In this document: positions 8,115 to 17,997 of the stretch, one piece after another | How positions within the stretch are numbered: the stretch's first letter is position 1 | Layout: every line of letters begins with the position of its first letter | Origin: Cloacibacterium sp. TD35 | GTDB taxonomy: Bacteria > Bacteroidota > Bacteroidia > Flavobacteriales > Weeksellaceae | Direction of reading: 5' to 3' | Assembly (NCBI RefSeq): GCF_028864635.1 | Contig: NZ_CP104850.1 | Span: 1,370,001 to 1,434,000 of the forward strand | DNA length: 64,000 nt | Program-made: the position numbers and the translations under genes | Notes under the pieces: generated by a model | What the model was told of the DNA's origin: nothing | The model's input: only the letters and a program-made list of their open reading frames with translations | The model's database searches: none

Positions 8115-10244
8115 ATGAAGAAATTGTTTTTAACATTAGGTTTCTTGGGAATGATGCATTTTGGCTTTGCTCAAGAAATTACTCTAGAAAAAATCTATTC
8201 GGGTTACTACCGTGGCAAAAACATTGCGGGAATCGCTTCTCTTAAAAATGGAGAAAACTATGCCGTAATCGAAAGAGGCGGTATTGCAAAATATTCTTAC
8301 AAAACCACTGAAAAAGTAGGCAATATTGTAGACGGAAGTTTTGAGAGTTATATTTTTTCTGATGATGAATCAAAAATTCTTTTGCAAAAAGAATCTGAGC
8401 CTATTTACAGACATTCATTTTTAGGGAAATTTGATGTTAAAGACCTTACTTCAGGAAAAATAATCAGTCTGAACAACGGAAACTTCGTTCAAGAGCCTAA
8501 ATTTTCGCCTAATGGAAAATTGGTTGCTTTTATTTCAGACAATAATTTATTTTATCAAGATTTAGCATCTGGAAAAATCACCCAAATTACCAATGATGGA
8601 AAGAAAAATTCAGTGATTAATGGATTGGGAGATTGGGTTTATGAAGAAGAATTCGGGCATGCAGATTTCTATCAGTGGAACAAAGGAAGTGACGCCATCA
8701 TTTTTGTAAGATTTGATGAATCGCAAGTTCCAGAGATGAACATGCAGATGTATAATAAATCGCTTTATCCTACAGATTATCGTTTTAAATATCCAAAAGC
8801 TGGAGAGAAAAACTCAGAAGTTTCTGCACATTTATATCAGGTAAATTCTGGTAAAACCATCCATTTAGATTTGGCAGGTTTTGAGAATTATTATATTCCA
8901 CAAGTTTTTAGCACTGCTAAAAATGATGAGGTAGCGATTGCTACTTCTAACAGACATCAGAATAAAGTAGAAATTTTAAAAATTAATACCGCTTCTGGAA
9001 CCGTTTCTAAATTATTAACCGAAACAGACCAAGCTTGGATTGATACGGATAATCTTACGTTAGAATTTTTAGATGACAACTCATTTTTATGGGCTTCAGA
9101 GAGAAGCGGTTTCAGACATTTGTATTGGTATGATGCTAAAGGAAAACTGAACAAGCAAGTAACCAAAGGAAACTGGGAAATCACTGATTATTATGGTTTT
9201 AACCCAAAAACGAAAGAAGTTTTCTTACAAACAACCGAGAAAGGAAGCATCAATAAAGTAGTTTCTAAATTTAATATTTCATCAGGGAAATCTGTATTGC
9301 TTTCTCAAGCGGAAGGAAATAACAGAGCAGATTTTTCTAAAAATTTCCAATATTTTATTGAGACTAATTCTACTGCTAAAAAACCATTCACTTATACTTT
9401 AAAAGATGGAAACGGGAAATTTGTAAAAGAATTGCAGAATAATGACGCACTTTTAAGCAAATTAAATGCAGATAATTTGGTAACCAAAGAATTTATGATG
9501 ATTTCGAATGAAGCAGGAGACCAAATGAATGCTTACATCATGAAACCAAAGGATTTTGACCCAAATAAAAAATATCCACTTTTCATGTTCCAATATTCAG
9601 GACCGGGTTCTCAGCAAGTTTCTAATTCTTGGGACGGTGGAAACGGACTTTGGTTCAATCATTTGGTGCAAAAAGGATATATCGTAGTTTGTGTAGATGG
9701 TCGTGGAACGGGTTATAGAGGAACAAAATACAAAAAAGTAACCTATAAAAACCTGGGAAAATACGAAATAGAAGACCAAATTGCAGCTGCAAAATGGTTA
9801 GGAAATCAATCTTATATTGACAAGTCTAGAATTGGTATTTTCGGATGGAGTTATGGTGGTTATATGGCAAGTTTAGCCATGACAAAAGGTGCAGATGTTT
9901 TCAAAGCAGGAATTGCGGTAGCGCCAGTAACCAATTGGAGATATTATGACAGCATTTACACCGAAAGATTTTTACAAACTCCACAAGAAAATCCTGAAGG
10001 TTATGACCAGAATTCGCCGACTACTTTTGCGAAATTACTAAAAGGTAAATTCCTTTTGATTCACGGAACAGCTGATGACAATGTACATTTCCAAAATTCT
10101 ATGGAATTTTCAGAAGCATTGATTCAAAGCAATAAGCAGTTTGAATTTATGGCGTATCCAGACAAAAATCACGGAATTTATGGCGGTCAAACCAGACCTC
10201 AATTGTATAAAAAAATGACTGATTTTATTTTAGAGAATCTTTAA
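8115..10244 (+). CDS. Dipeptidyl peptidase IV, S9B family
   Basis: This 709-residue prolyl dipeptidyl peptidase releases X-Pro or X-Ala dipeptides from peptide N-termini. It has a Sec signal peptide (cleavage likely after GFA near residue 19), giving a periplasmic or surface enzyme. The N-terminal half is a beta-propeller (residues about 30-480) carrying the DPP IV glutamate motif YEEEFGHADFYQWN, which binds the substrate N-terminus. The C-terminal alpha/beta hydrolase domain has the triad Ser579 (GWSYGG), Asp654 (GTADDNVH) and His686 (KNHGIYG). Three POT-family peptide carriers lie immediately downstream, a clear feed-and-import arrangement. A terminator separates it from the first carrier. 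Confidence 0.94.
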   Translation: MKKLFLTLGFLGMMHFGFAQEITLEKIYSGYYRGKNIAGIASLKNGENYAVIERGGIAKYSYKTTEKVGNIVDGSFESYIFSDDESKILLQKESEPIYRHSFLGKFDVKDLTSGKIISLNNGNFVQEPKFSPNGKLVAFISDNNLFYQDLASGKITQITNDGKKNSVINGLGDWVYEEEFGHADFYQWNKGSDAIIFVRFDESQVPEMNMQMYNKSLYPTDYRFKYPKAGEKNSEVSAHLYQVNSGKTIHLDLAGFENYYIPQVFSTAKNDEVAIATSNRHQNKVEILKINTASGTVSKLLTETDQAWIDTDNLTLEFLDDNSFLWASERSGFRHLYWYDAKGKLNKQVTKGNWEITDYYGFNPKTKEVFLQTTEKGSINKVVSKFNISSGKSVLLSQAEGNNRADFSKNFQYFIETNSTAKKPFTYTLKDGNGKFVKELQNNDALLSKLNADNLVTKEFMMISNEAGDQMNAYIMKPKDFDPNKKYPLFMFQYSGPGSQQVSNSWDGGNGLWFNHLVQKGYIVVCVDGRGTGYRGTKYKKVTYKNLGKYEIEDQIAAAKWLGNQSYIDKSRIGIFGWSYGGYMASLAMTKGADVFKAGIAVAPVTNWRYYDSIYTERFLQTPQENPEGYDQNSPTTFAKLLKGKFLLIHGTADDNVHFQNSMEFSEALIQSNKQFEFMAYPDKNHGIYGGQTRPQLYKKMTDFILENL

Positions 10245-10265
10245 AATAGTTAGAAACTCAATATT

Positions 10266-10290
10266 AAGCGGACTTTAGTCCGCTTTTTTT
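10266..10290 (+). terminator. Terminator after the DPP IV gene
   Basis: A 9-bp perfect stem (arms 10266-10274 and 10277-10285, 2-base spacer; in practice a 4-base loop) runs into a T tract, 21 bases after the stop codon. Confidence 0.85.
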
Positions 10291-10371
10291 ATTTTCAGAG
10301 TAAGTGATTTTTAATCTCTACTTATTTTTTGCATTCAATATAAAAACTTATTTTTGGGAAAAATAAATTTT

Positions 10372-12027
10372 ATGAACAATAAACATCCAAAAGGTTTACC
10401 GTATTTGTTTTTCACAGAAATGTGGGAAAGATTCGGGTATTATTTAATTTTAGGAATTTTTGTATTATATCTTATTGAGCCAGAAGGAATGAGAGGAGGA
10501 TTAGGACTTCCTGATAAAATGGCAGATGATATCTTCGGGACTTATATTGCCCTTACTTATCTTACTCCATTTATTGGCGGTTTCTTGGCAGATAGAGTTC
10601 TAGGATACGTAAAATCTATTTATATCGGTGGTATTTTGATGGCTGCAGGTTATATTGGGATGGGCGTTTTTAAAGATTTACCACTTTTTTATACTTCTTT
10701 AGGATTAATCATTGTAGGTAACGGTTTCTTTAAGCCTACCATTTCTACACTTTTAGGAAATCTTTATTCAGACGAAAAATACAAAGCCAACAAAGACTCA
10801 GGTTATAACATTTTCTACATGGGAATTAATATCGGTGCTTTCATTTGTAACATTATTGCAGCATTTATGCGTAATAAATTCGGTTGGGGAGAAGCGTTTA
10901 TTACTGCAGGAATTGGGATGTTGGTCGGTTTAGTGGTTTTTACCGTAGGAATGAAACATTACAGACAGGCAGCAGAAATGAAGCCAGTACAAGAAGGAGA
11001 TACCAAACTTTCTGAAATTTTGGTTAAAGTATTCTTACCTGCAATTATCGCTGGAGCAATCGGTTGGTTCTTACCAGGAGAAATCTTCGGAAGTGATAGT
11101 ACAGATGCGTTTATTTTTGCATGTATTCCTGTTATTTATTTTTATGTTTCCCTTTATTTCAAAGCGAATCAGAAAGAAAAACCTGCAATTGGAGCATTAT
11201 TATCCATCTTCTTAATTTCGATGTTTTTCTGGGCGGTTTTCAAACAAAACGGAACAGCTTTAACACGTTGGGCAAATTATTATACAGATAGAAGTGTTCC
11301 TGCAAGTGTAGAGAAACCTCTGGAAGATATTTATATGGTAGATGGAAAAGACTTCAAAGACAAGGAAGTTTCTGTGTATGATGACCAATATCAAACCCAA
11401 AAAGATGAAGAAGGAAAAACCTTAAAAACTCAAGGAAAAGATATCTATTTCAGAAATATTAAGCCTGAACAAAAAGCGCAATTGGAGCAAAATCCTTCCC
11501 AGAAAGTGTTCTTGTACAATACAGAGCTATTCCAGTCCATTAATCCATTTTGGGTAATTGCGTTAACTCCAGTTATTGTAGGAATCTGGGCTATGCTCAG
11601 ACGAAAAGGAAAAGAACCTTTAACTCCTACTAAAATTGTCTTGGGATTATTTATCTCGGCACTCTCTTGTTTGGTGATGGTTCTCGCGGTTTATGCTGGT
11701 GATAATGGCGCAGTGAAGGTTTCACCGTGGTGGTTAGTAGCAAGTTACGGAGTAATTACAATTGGGGAATTATGCTTATCACCGATGGGACTTTCTTTCG
11801 TGTCAAAACTTTCGCCAGCGAGAATTACCGCATTAATGATGGGTGGTTTCTTCTTAGCGAATTCAGTAGGAAACAAACTTTCCGGAATTTTGGCAAGTAC
11901 TTGGTACAGTTATGATAATAAGATGAATTATTTCTTGGTGAATTTTGCTTTACTCATTTTTGCGACTTTACTAGGAGCATCTATGCTAAAGCGTTTGAAC
12001 AAAATTATGAAAGACCAAGGTCATTAA
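10372..12027 (+). CDS. POT/PTR2-family peptide transporter with an enlarged loop (first of three)
   Basis: This inner-membrane proton-coupled di/tripeptide symporter has 551 residues from the ATG at 10372. An in-frame TTG at 10354 would add six residues but is less likely. The POT signature EMWERFGYY occurs near residue 13, followed by about a dozen hydrophobic helices, a GNGFFKPTIS motif and the GELCLSPMGLS signature in the C-terminal half. Compared with the next two paralogues it carries roughly 65 extra hydrophilic, Lys/Glu/Gln-rich residues (about 11290-11525) between two helices of the C-terminal bundle. Substrate range is unknown; neighbouring DPP IV suggests dipeptides. Confidence 0.92.
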   Translation: MNNKHPKGLPYLFFTEMWERFGYYLILGIFVLYLIEPEGMRGGLGLPDKMADDIFGTYIALTYLTPFIGGFLADRVLGYVKSIYIGGILMAAGYIGMGVFKDLPLFYTSLGLIIVGNGFFKPTISTLLGNLYSDEKYKANKDSGYNIFYMGINIGAFICNIIAAFMRNKFGWGEAFITAGIGMLVGLVVFTVGMKHYRQAAEMKPVQEGDTKLSEILVKVFLPAIIAGAIGWFLPGEIFGSDSTDAFIFACIPVIYFYVSLYFKANQKEKPAIGALLSIFLISMFFWAVFKQNGTALTRWANYYTDRSVPASVEKPLEDIYMVDGKDFKDKEVSVYDDQYQTQKDEEGKTLKTQGKDIYFRNIKPEQKAQLEQNPSQKVFLYNTELFQSINPFWVIALTPVIVGIWAMLRRKGKEPLTPTKIVLGLFISALSCLVMVLAVYAGDNGAVKVSPWWLVASYGVITIGELCLSPMGLSFVSKLSPARITALMMGGFFLANSVGNKLSGILASTWYSYDNKMNYFLVNFALLIFATLLGASMLKRLNKIMKDQGH

Positions 12028-12040
12028 TTAAGAAGATATA

Positions 12041-12069
12041 AGTCAGTACTTTTAGTGCTGACTTTTTTA
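12041..12069 (+). terminator. Terminator after the first POT transporter
   Basis: A 10-bp stem with one G-T pair (arms 12041-12050 and 12054-12063, TTT loop) is followed by six T. Confidence 0.82.
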
Positions 12070-12098
12070 TTGACTAAACCAAAAAAAAACTATATTTG
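12070..12098 (+). promoter_or_regulatory. Promoter of the second POT transporter
   Basis: TTG at 12070-12072, an 18-base spacer and TATATTTG at 12091-12098 match the Bacteroidota -33/-7 pattern. It starts right after the preceding terminator and 31 bases before the ATG, so the second carrier is transcribed on its own. Confidence 0.65.
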
Positions 12099-12129
12099 CT
12101 AGTCTTAACAAAAAATTAACAATAAAAAT

Positions 12130-13635
12130 ATGGATACAGCACAACAAAAAGGACATCCTAAAGGACTATACCTTTTATTCATGACTGAAATGTGGGAACG
12201 TTTCTCTTACTACGGTATGAGAGCAATTTTTATCTTATATATGACGAAAATGCTTCTTATGCCAGATTCTGATGCTTCAAATATCTACGGTAGTTATACA
12301 GGTTTGGTATACTTAACACCACTTTTGGGAGGTTATCTTTCTGATAGATTTTTAGGAAACAGAAGAAGTATAGAAATTGGAGGTATATTAATGGCTCTTG
12401 GTCAGTTTGCGATGTTTTTTAGTGCTTCTGCTTCAGGTGGTGCTGCTATTTCATTAATGTGGGTAGGTCTTACTTTACTCATCATTGGAAACGGTTTCTT
12501 CAAACCAAATATTTCTACAATGGTAGGCCAATTGTATCCAAAAGGAGACAGAAGAGTAGATGCTGCATTTACCATTTTCTACATGGGTATTAACTTAGGA
12601 GCATTCTTCTCACCATTAATTTGTGGAACTTTAGCAGAAAAAATAGATTTCAAATGGGGCTTTTTAGCAGCAGGAGTTGGGATGATTATCGGCCTTATCA
12701 CTTTTGTTGCTCAAAAAAATAAACTTCTAATTGATGCAGATAATAACCCTATTGGTTTGCCTACACAGAAATTTGGCGTAAAACAAATAGGAATTGTAAT
12801 CGCTTCTACCGCTTTGATTTTCTTCTTAATGAATTTCAAAACGATGTTCAATAGCGAATTAGATATTATTGGATATTTAATCTACGGAGCGATGATTGCA
12901 ATGCCACTTATTATTTTAACAGATAAATCCCTTACAAAAGACGAAAGAGACAGAATTATGGTAATCTTCATTCTAGCATTCTTTGTAATTTTCTTCTGGG
13001 GAGCATTCGAACAGGCAGGAGCTTCGCTTACTATTTTTGCAGACAGACAAACAGATAGAACTTTATTCGGTTGGGAAATGCCAGCTTCTTATTTTCAATC
13101 TGTAAATCCATTAGCAATTATCCTTTTAGCGCCATTATTCTCTTCACTTTGGTTAAGATTAGGGAATAGAGGATTAGAACCTACTTCTCCTAAAAAAATG
13201 GCGATTGGTTTATCTTTAGTAGCTCTTGGTTATGTAGTAATCGCATTTGCAGTTTATGGTTTAGGAGCAGTGGATAAAGTATCTATGTTCTGGTTAATCG
13301 GTCTTTATGTGATTCACACTATGGGAGAACTTTGTTTATCACCAATTGGATTATCAATGGTTTCTAAACTTTCACCAGCTAGATTTTCATCATTATTGAT
13401 GGGAACTTGGTTCCTAGCAAACGCAGCAGCGAATAAATTTGCAGGAACACTTTCAGCATTAATTCCTGGAGGTGGAGAAGCAGGAGAAGGCGCTGCTACT
13501 ACCTCTTTCTTAGGTTTCCAAATTGCTAATTTATTTGATTTCTTCTTAGTATTCATCGTAATGTGTGGAGTTGCAGCAGCAGTTCTATTCGTGATGAGTA
13601 GATGGTTAGAAAAGAAAATGCATGGCGTAAATTAA
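12130..13635 (+). CDS. POT/PTR2-family peptide transporter (second of three)
   Basis: A 501-residue proton-dependent oligopeptide transporter of the inner membrane. It has EMWERFSYYGMRAIF near residue 16, the family signature in its cleanest form here. GNGFFKPNIS follows near 121, the FWGAFEQAG segment near 291 (typical of helix 7), and GELCLSPIGLS near 397. The length is standard for the family. It has its own promoter and terminator. Being a separate unit from paralogues on both sides suggests the three carriers can be expressed independently, perhaps for different peptides. Confidence 0.93.
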   Translation: MDTAQQKGHPKGLYLLFMTEMWERFSYYGMRAIFILYMTKMLLMPDSDASNIYGSYTGLVYLTPLLGGYLSDRFLGNRRSIEIGGILMALGQFAMFFSASASGGAAISLMWVGLTLLIIGNGFFKPNISTMVGQLYPKGDRRVDAAFTIFYMGINLGAFFSPLICGTLAEKIDFKWGFLAAGVGMIIGLITFVAQKNKLLIDADNNPIGLPTQKFGVKQIGIVIASTALIFFLMNFKTMFNSELDIIGYLIYGAMIAMPLIILTDKSLTKDERDRIMVIFILAFFVIFFWGAFEQAGASLTIFADRQTDRTLFGWEMPASYFQSVNPLAIILLAPLFSSLWLRLGNRGLEPTSPKKMAIGLSLVALGYVVIAFAVYGLGAVDKVSMFWLIGLYVIHTMGELCLSPIGLSMVSKLSPARFSSLLMGTWFLANAAANKFAGTLSALIPGGGEAGEGAATTSFLGFQIANLFDFFLVFIVMCGVAAAVLFVMSRWLEKKMHGVN

Positions 13636-13654
13636 AATTATCATAAAACTTACT

Positions 13655-13684
13655 AAAACCTCTGCAATGTCAGAGGTTTTTTTT
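13655..13684 (+). terminator. Terminator after the second POT transporter
   Basis: A 10-bp perfect stem (arms 13655-13664 and 13671-13680, 6-base loop) continues into a T run. Confidence 0.85.
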
Positions 13685-13708
13685 ATTTTCGTTACATAAA
13701 TTTTTACA

Positions 13709-15220
13709 ATGGAATTAACTCTCGAACAAATTCAAGATTTTAAAGGTAAATATCCTCGCCAGATTTGGTCACTCTTTTTCTCTGAAATGTGGGAACGTTT
13801 CTGCTTCTACGGAATGCGCGGAATGCTTGTGTTTTTCATGATTTCTCAACTCAATTTTGGAGATGAACAAGCCAATTTACAATACGGAGCTACTCAAGCT
13901 TTTGTATATGCTTTTACTTTCGTGGGCGGACTTTTTGCAGATAAAATACTTGGCTTTAGAAAATCTTTATTTTGGGGAGGTTTACTGATGATTGTTGGGA
14001 GTATTATTTTATCTATAGATCCACATAAGTTTTTCTTTTTAGGAATTGCTTTTACGGTAATTGGAACAGGTTTTTTTAAACCCAATATTTCTACTATGGT
14101 AGGGAAACTCTACAAAGCGGGAGATTCTAGAACAGATGCAGGTTTCTCACTTTTTTATGCAGGAATCAACTTAGGCGCTTTATTGGGAGGTTATTTCTGT
14201 ATCGCTATTGGTAAAGGAGAAATGTTTTCTAGTTTTATTCCAGAAGATAAAAGATGGAATGTAGCTTTTAGTTTAGCCGCGATTGTTATGGTGGTAAGTT
14301 TGGTAAATTTTATCTTTACTCAAAGAAGATTAGGACCTATCGGTTTACAGCCTCAAACATTAAATGCAGATGGAACTTTTTCACCCATGGCAAAATGGAA
14401 AGAATATGGAGTTTATGTCCTTTCTTTGGTTTTTGTACCTATAATTATGACGATGGTTTCTATAACCGAATATACAGATTTGTTCATGTATATCGTAGGT
14501 CCATTGACGCTCATTTATTTATTCTATGAAATGACAAAGGTTACTCCAGCTGAAAGAAAAAAATTGTGGGCAGCTTTGGTTTTCATTATTTTCTCTATTC
14601 TTTTCTGGGGAATTTATGAGCAGAGTGGAGGGTCTTTGAGCATTTTTGCTGCTAATAATTTGAACAAAGACTTACTAGGATTAGACCCGAATGGAGTTAA
14701 CAATTCTGGAGGTGCATTTTTCATTATTTTCTTAGCACCAATTATTGGTTTATTATGGATTTGGCTAAGTGAAAGAAAACTAGAACCTAATACTTTAATC
14801 AAATTCGGTTTAGGATTTATCTTTTTAGGATTAGGATATTATCTGCTTTTTGCAACTAAATTTTTCGCCAATCTTCAAGGGATTACTTCTCTGAATATTT
14901 TTACAATTGCTTTATTGGTTATTACTTTTGGAGAATTATGCTTATCGCCAATTGGTTTGTCTATTATGACGAAACTTTCTACAGAAAAACTACAGGGAAT
15001 GATGATGGGAATGTGGTTTTTGGCTTCAGCTTACGGACAATATGTCGCAGGAATTATTGGAGCAAACATGGCTTCAGCAAAGGAAGGTGCAACCAACTAT
15101 GAAAAATTAATTACTTACACAGAAGGATATAAAGATTTAGGAATATACGCTTTAGTAGCTGGTTTGGTACTGATTTTGATATCTCCTTTTGTGAAAAAAT
15201 TAATGCAAGAGGTTCATTAA
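13709..15220 (+). CDS. POT/PTR2-family peptide transporter (third of three)
   Basis: A 503-residue member of the same carrier family. The signature reads EMWERFCFYGMRGML, so the usual YY pair after ERFx is FY here. GTGFFKPNIS, the FWGIYEQSGGS helix-7 segment and GELCLSPIGLS are conserved. The N-terminus is slightly longer (MELTLEQIQDF...) and lacks the HPKG start shared by the other two, so this is the most diverged of the three. The thioredoxin gene starts 18 bases downstream, which suggests co-transcription. Confidence 0.92.
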   Translation: MELTLEQIQDFKGKYPRQIWSLFFSEMWERFCFYGMRGMLVFFMISQLNFGDEQANLQYGATQAFVYAFTFVGGLFADKILGFRKSLFWGGLLMIVGSIILSIDPHKFFFLGIAFTVIGTGFFKPNISTMVGKLYKAGDSRTDAGFSLFYAGINLGALLGGYFCIAIGKGEMFSSFIPEDKRWNVAFSLAAIVMVVSLVNFIFTQRRLGPIGLQPQTLNADGTFSPMAKWKEYGVYVLSLVFVPIIMTMVSITEYTDLFMYIVGPLTLIYLFYEMTKVTPAERKKLWAALVFIIFSILFWGIYEQSGGSLSIFAANNLNKDLLGLDPNGVNNSGGAFFIIFLAPIIGLLWIWLSERKLEPNTLIKFGLGFIFLGLGYYLLFATKFFANLQGITSLNIFTIALLVITFGELCLSPIGLSIMTKLSTEKLQGMMMGMWFLASAYGQYVAGIIGANMASAKEGATNYEKLITYTEGYKDLGIYALVAGLVLILISPFVKKLMQEVH

Positions 15221-15238
15221 CCACATAAAAACTACTGT

Positions 15239-15775
15239 ATGAAAACTACTTTATCGATGTTATTTCTTTGGGTGTTCAGTTTTTCCTTTTCACAAGTGAA
15301 TTGGATGACGATGGAACAAGCGCTAATTGCTCAAAAGACCAATCCAAAAAAGATTCTCATCGATTTTTATGCAGATTGGTGTGGGCCTTGTAAATTGATG
15401 GATAAACAGACCTATTCACATCCTATTATTTCGAAATACATCAATGAAAATTTTTACGCTGTAAAATTCAATGCAGAAGGCAATCAGACGGTTAATTTTT
15501 ACGATAGGGTTTTCACCAATCCAGATTATGCTACCAAGGCAAAAAGCAGAAATGCGATGCACCAGTTCGCGAAGTTTATGAATGTGAATGGCTATCCAGC
15601 TCTGGTATTTTTAGACGAAAATTCTCAACCGATTACCAATTTGATGGGATTTTTCTCTGCCAAAGAATTAGAACCCTACATCACATTATTTTCCAAAGGA
15701 GATTATAAGAATATCAAAACCCGTGATCAATGGGAAAACTACCAAAAGAAGTTTAAATCAAAAATTAAAGAGTAA
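15239..15775 (+). CDS. Secreted thioredoxin-fold protein
   Basis: The 178-residue protein has a signal peptide (MKTTLSMLFLWVFSFSFS, cleavage near residue 18) and the active site WCGPC near residues 47-51 within a thioredoxin domain (FYADWCGPCKLMD). A cis-Pro-like GYPALVFLD segment lies near residue 120. It is probably a periplasmic thiol-disulfide reductase or folding helper. The DUF899/DsbE-like families are alternatives, but nothing more specific can be said. It follows the third peptide carrier by 18 bases. Confidence 0.85.
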   Translation: MKTTLSMLFLWVFSFSFSQVNWMTMEQALIAQKTNPKKILIDFYADWCGPCKLMDKQTYSHPIISKYINENFYAVKFNAEGNQTVNFYDRVFTNPDYATKAKSRNAMHQFAKFMNVNGYPALVFLDENSQPITNLMGFFSAKELEPYITLFSKGDYKNIKTRDQWENYQKKFKSKIKE

Positions 15776-15809
15776 ACTCTTATATTATAATTTATAAAGT
15801 AAAATGAGC

Positions 15810-15842
15810 AAAGACTTTCATGTATTGAAGGTCTTTCTTTTT
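15810..15842 (+). terminator. Terminator after the thioredoxin gene
   Basis: An 11-bp stem with one G-T pair (arms 15810-15820 and 15826-15836) ends in a T-rich tract, 34 bases past the stop. Confidence 0.75.
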
Positions 15843-15903
15843 TAGTTTTGAACAAATTTCCTTAATTTCACATCGTAAAACTCGAATCTCGTAACTCGAA
15901 AAA

Positions 15904-17997
15904 TTGAATCTAGATACTTCCATAGAATTTTTAAAAGGAATTGGTACAGAACGTGCCAAATTGATTGCTAATGTCTTAGATATTAGAACGGTGGAAGATT
16001 TTCTGCACTTTTTTCCGATAAGATATTTAGATAAATCGAAAGTCTATAAAATTGTAGACATCAAGGAAGATAATTTAGAAATTCAGCTGAAAGGCAGGAT
16101 TACAGAATTACAGGAAATTACTTATGCTAAAGGAAAAAAACGACTTTCGGGGAAGTTTACAGACGGAACAGGAACACTAGATGTAGTTTGGTTTCAGTAT
16201 TCTAATTGGATGAAAGAACAGATTCCCGTAAACCGAGAAATCTATATTTTTGGGAGAATTCAGGAGTTTAATCACGCTTTTTCTATGCCTCACCCAGAAA
16301 TTGAGTTAGAAGACAAGAAATCGGCAGAAGAAAGACTCAGACCTATTTATCCAAGTTCAGAAAAATTGACGAAACGAGGATTGAACCAGAAATTTTTTCA
16401 AACGGTTCAAGCCAACATCATTTCGCAGATTCCAAAGTTGATAGAAGAAAATTTGCCAGTCTCTATCATGAAATCTCTGAAACTCATGAGTCGTCAACAA
16501 GCGTATCTTAACATTCATTTTCCACAAAATGCAGATTTTGCCAAACATGCAGACAGAAGATTAAAATTTGAAGAAGCGTTCTTTTTCCAGTTGGGTTACG
16601 GTCTCAAAAAAAATTACAACAAAAGTTTTACGATTGGGAATCCTTTTCCGATAGTAGGCGAAAATTTCAACAATTTTTACGAAAATTTCCTTCCTTTTGA
16701 ACTCACCAATGCTCAAAAAAGAGTGCTGAAAGAAATCAGAAATGATTTAAAAAAGCCTATTCAGATGAACCGATTATTGCAAGGTGATGTGGGTTCTGGT
16801 AAAACGATGGTGGCACTTTTAGCGATGCTTTTAGCCATGGATAATGGTTTCCAAAGTTGTATGATGGCGCCTACAGAAATTTTGGCAACGCAGCATTTTA
16901 ATTCGATTGCAGATTTATTGAAGGAAACGGATGTTAAAGTAAGATTACTCACAGGTTCTACCAAAACCGCCGAAAGAAAAATTATTCATGAAGAATTATT
17001 AAGCGGCGAACTTTCGATTTTAGTAGGAACTCATGCGGTTTTAGAAGATATTGTTCGGTTCAAAAATTTAGGATTGGCAATTATTGATGAGCAACATAGA
17101 TTTGGAGTAGCACAACGTGCGAAACTTTGGGCTAAAAATAAAATAGCGCCTCATATTTTGGTGATGACGGCTACACCTATTCCCAGAACTCTGGCAATGA
17201 GTTACTATTCAGATTTAGATGTTTCTGTGATTGATGAAATGCCTGTTGGTAGAAAACCAATTATTACCGCTCATAGAAGAGAAAAAGATAGAAATTCTGT
17301 CTATGGTTTTGCCAAAGAAGAAATTGCCAAAGGCAGGCAAGTGTATTTTGTATATCCATTAATTGAAGAATCTGAAACACTGGATTATAGAAATTTAATG
17401 GAAGGCTTTGAGCATATTTCAGAAATTTTTCCGCTTCCAGATTATAATACAACCATGCTTCACGGGAAAATGAAACCAGATGAAAAAGATGCTGCCATGA
17501 ATTATTTTGCCAAAGGAAAAGCAGATATTATGGTGGCAACTACAGTAATAGAAGTGGGTGTAAATGTGCCAAATGCTTCAGTAATGGTCATAGAAAGTGC
17601 CGAAAGATTTGGGCTTTCACAGTTGCACCAGCTTCGTGGTAGAGTAGGAAGAGGAGCAGAACAAAGCTATTGTATTCTGATGACGGGTGATAAACTCTCC
17701 ACAGAATCTAGAAAACGCATCAAAACCATGTGCGAAACCAATGACGGTTTTAAAATTTCTGAAGTAGACATGCAGTTGCGCGGACCTGGAGATATTCTAG
17801 GAACTCAGCAAAGCGGAATGGTAGATTTTAAACGCCTAGATTTGGTAAATGATGGTAATATCATAAAAGCAGCAAAAGAAACTGTAGAACACTTACTGAA
17901 AATAGATGGAAATCTACAACTTCCAGAGCATCAAACTCTTAGAAATTACTACGTAAAACAGTACAAAGGCAAAAATAAATGGGGAAAAATCTCTTAA
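15904..17997 (+). CDS. recG: ATP-dependent DNA helicase RecG
   Basis: RecG remodels stalled replication forks and branch-migrates Holliday junctions. The 697-residue protein has an N-terminal wedge/OB domain (residues about 1-200) with FFPIRYLDKSK near 35. The superfamily 2 helicase core follows: Walker A GDVGSGKT near residue 299, motif II DEQHRFG near 397, TATPIPRT near 423, and RGRVGRG near 580. The only plausible start is TTG at 15904. A TAA lies in frame at 15892-15894 and no upstream ATG exists, while the encoded MNLDTSIEFLKGIG is the expected RecG N-terminus. Its 3' end overlaps the convergent hypothetical gene by 4 bases. Confidence 0.95.
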   Translation: MNLDTSIEFLKGIGTERAKLIANVLDIRTVEDFLHFFPIRYLDKSKVYKIVDIKEDNLEIQLKGRITELQEITYAKGKKRLSGKFTDGTGTLDVVWFQYSNWMKEQIPVNREIYIFGRIQEFNHAFSMPHPEIELEDKKSAEERLRPIYPSSEKLTKRGLNQKFFQTVQANIISQIPKLIEENLPVSIMKSLKLMSRQQAYLNIHFPQNADFAKHADRRLKFEEAFFFQLGYGLKKNYNKSFTIGNPFPIVGENFNNFYENFLPFELTNAQKRVLKEIRNDLKKPIQMNRLLQGDVGSGKTMVALLAMLLAMDNGFQSCMMAPTEILATQHFNSIADLLKETDVKVRLLTGSTKTAERKIIHEELLSGELSILVGTHAVLEDIVRFKNLGLAIIDEQHRFGVAQRAKLWAKNKIAPHILVMTATPIPRTLAMSYYSDLDVSVIDEMPVGRKPIITAHRREKDRNSVYGFAKEEIAKGRQVYFVYPLIEESETLDYRNLMEGFEHISEIFPLPDYNTTMLHGKMKPDEKDAAMNYFAKGKADIMVATTVIEVGVNVPNASVMVIESAERFGLSQLHQLRGRVGRGAEQSYCILMTGDKLSTESRKRIKTMCETNDGFKISEVDMQLRGPGDILGTQQSGMVDFKRLDLVNDGNIIKAAKETVEHLLKIDGNLQLPEHQTLRNYYVKQYKGKNKWGKIS

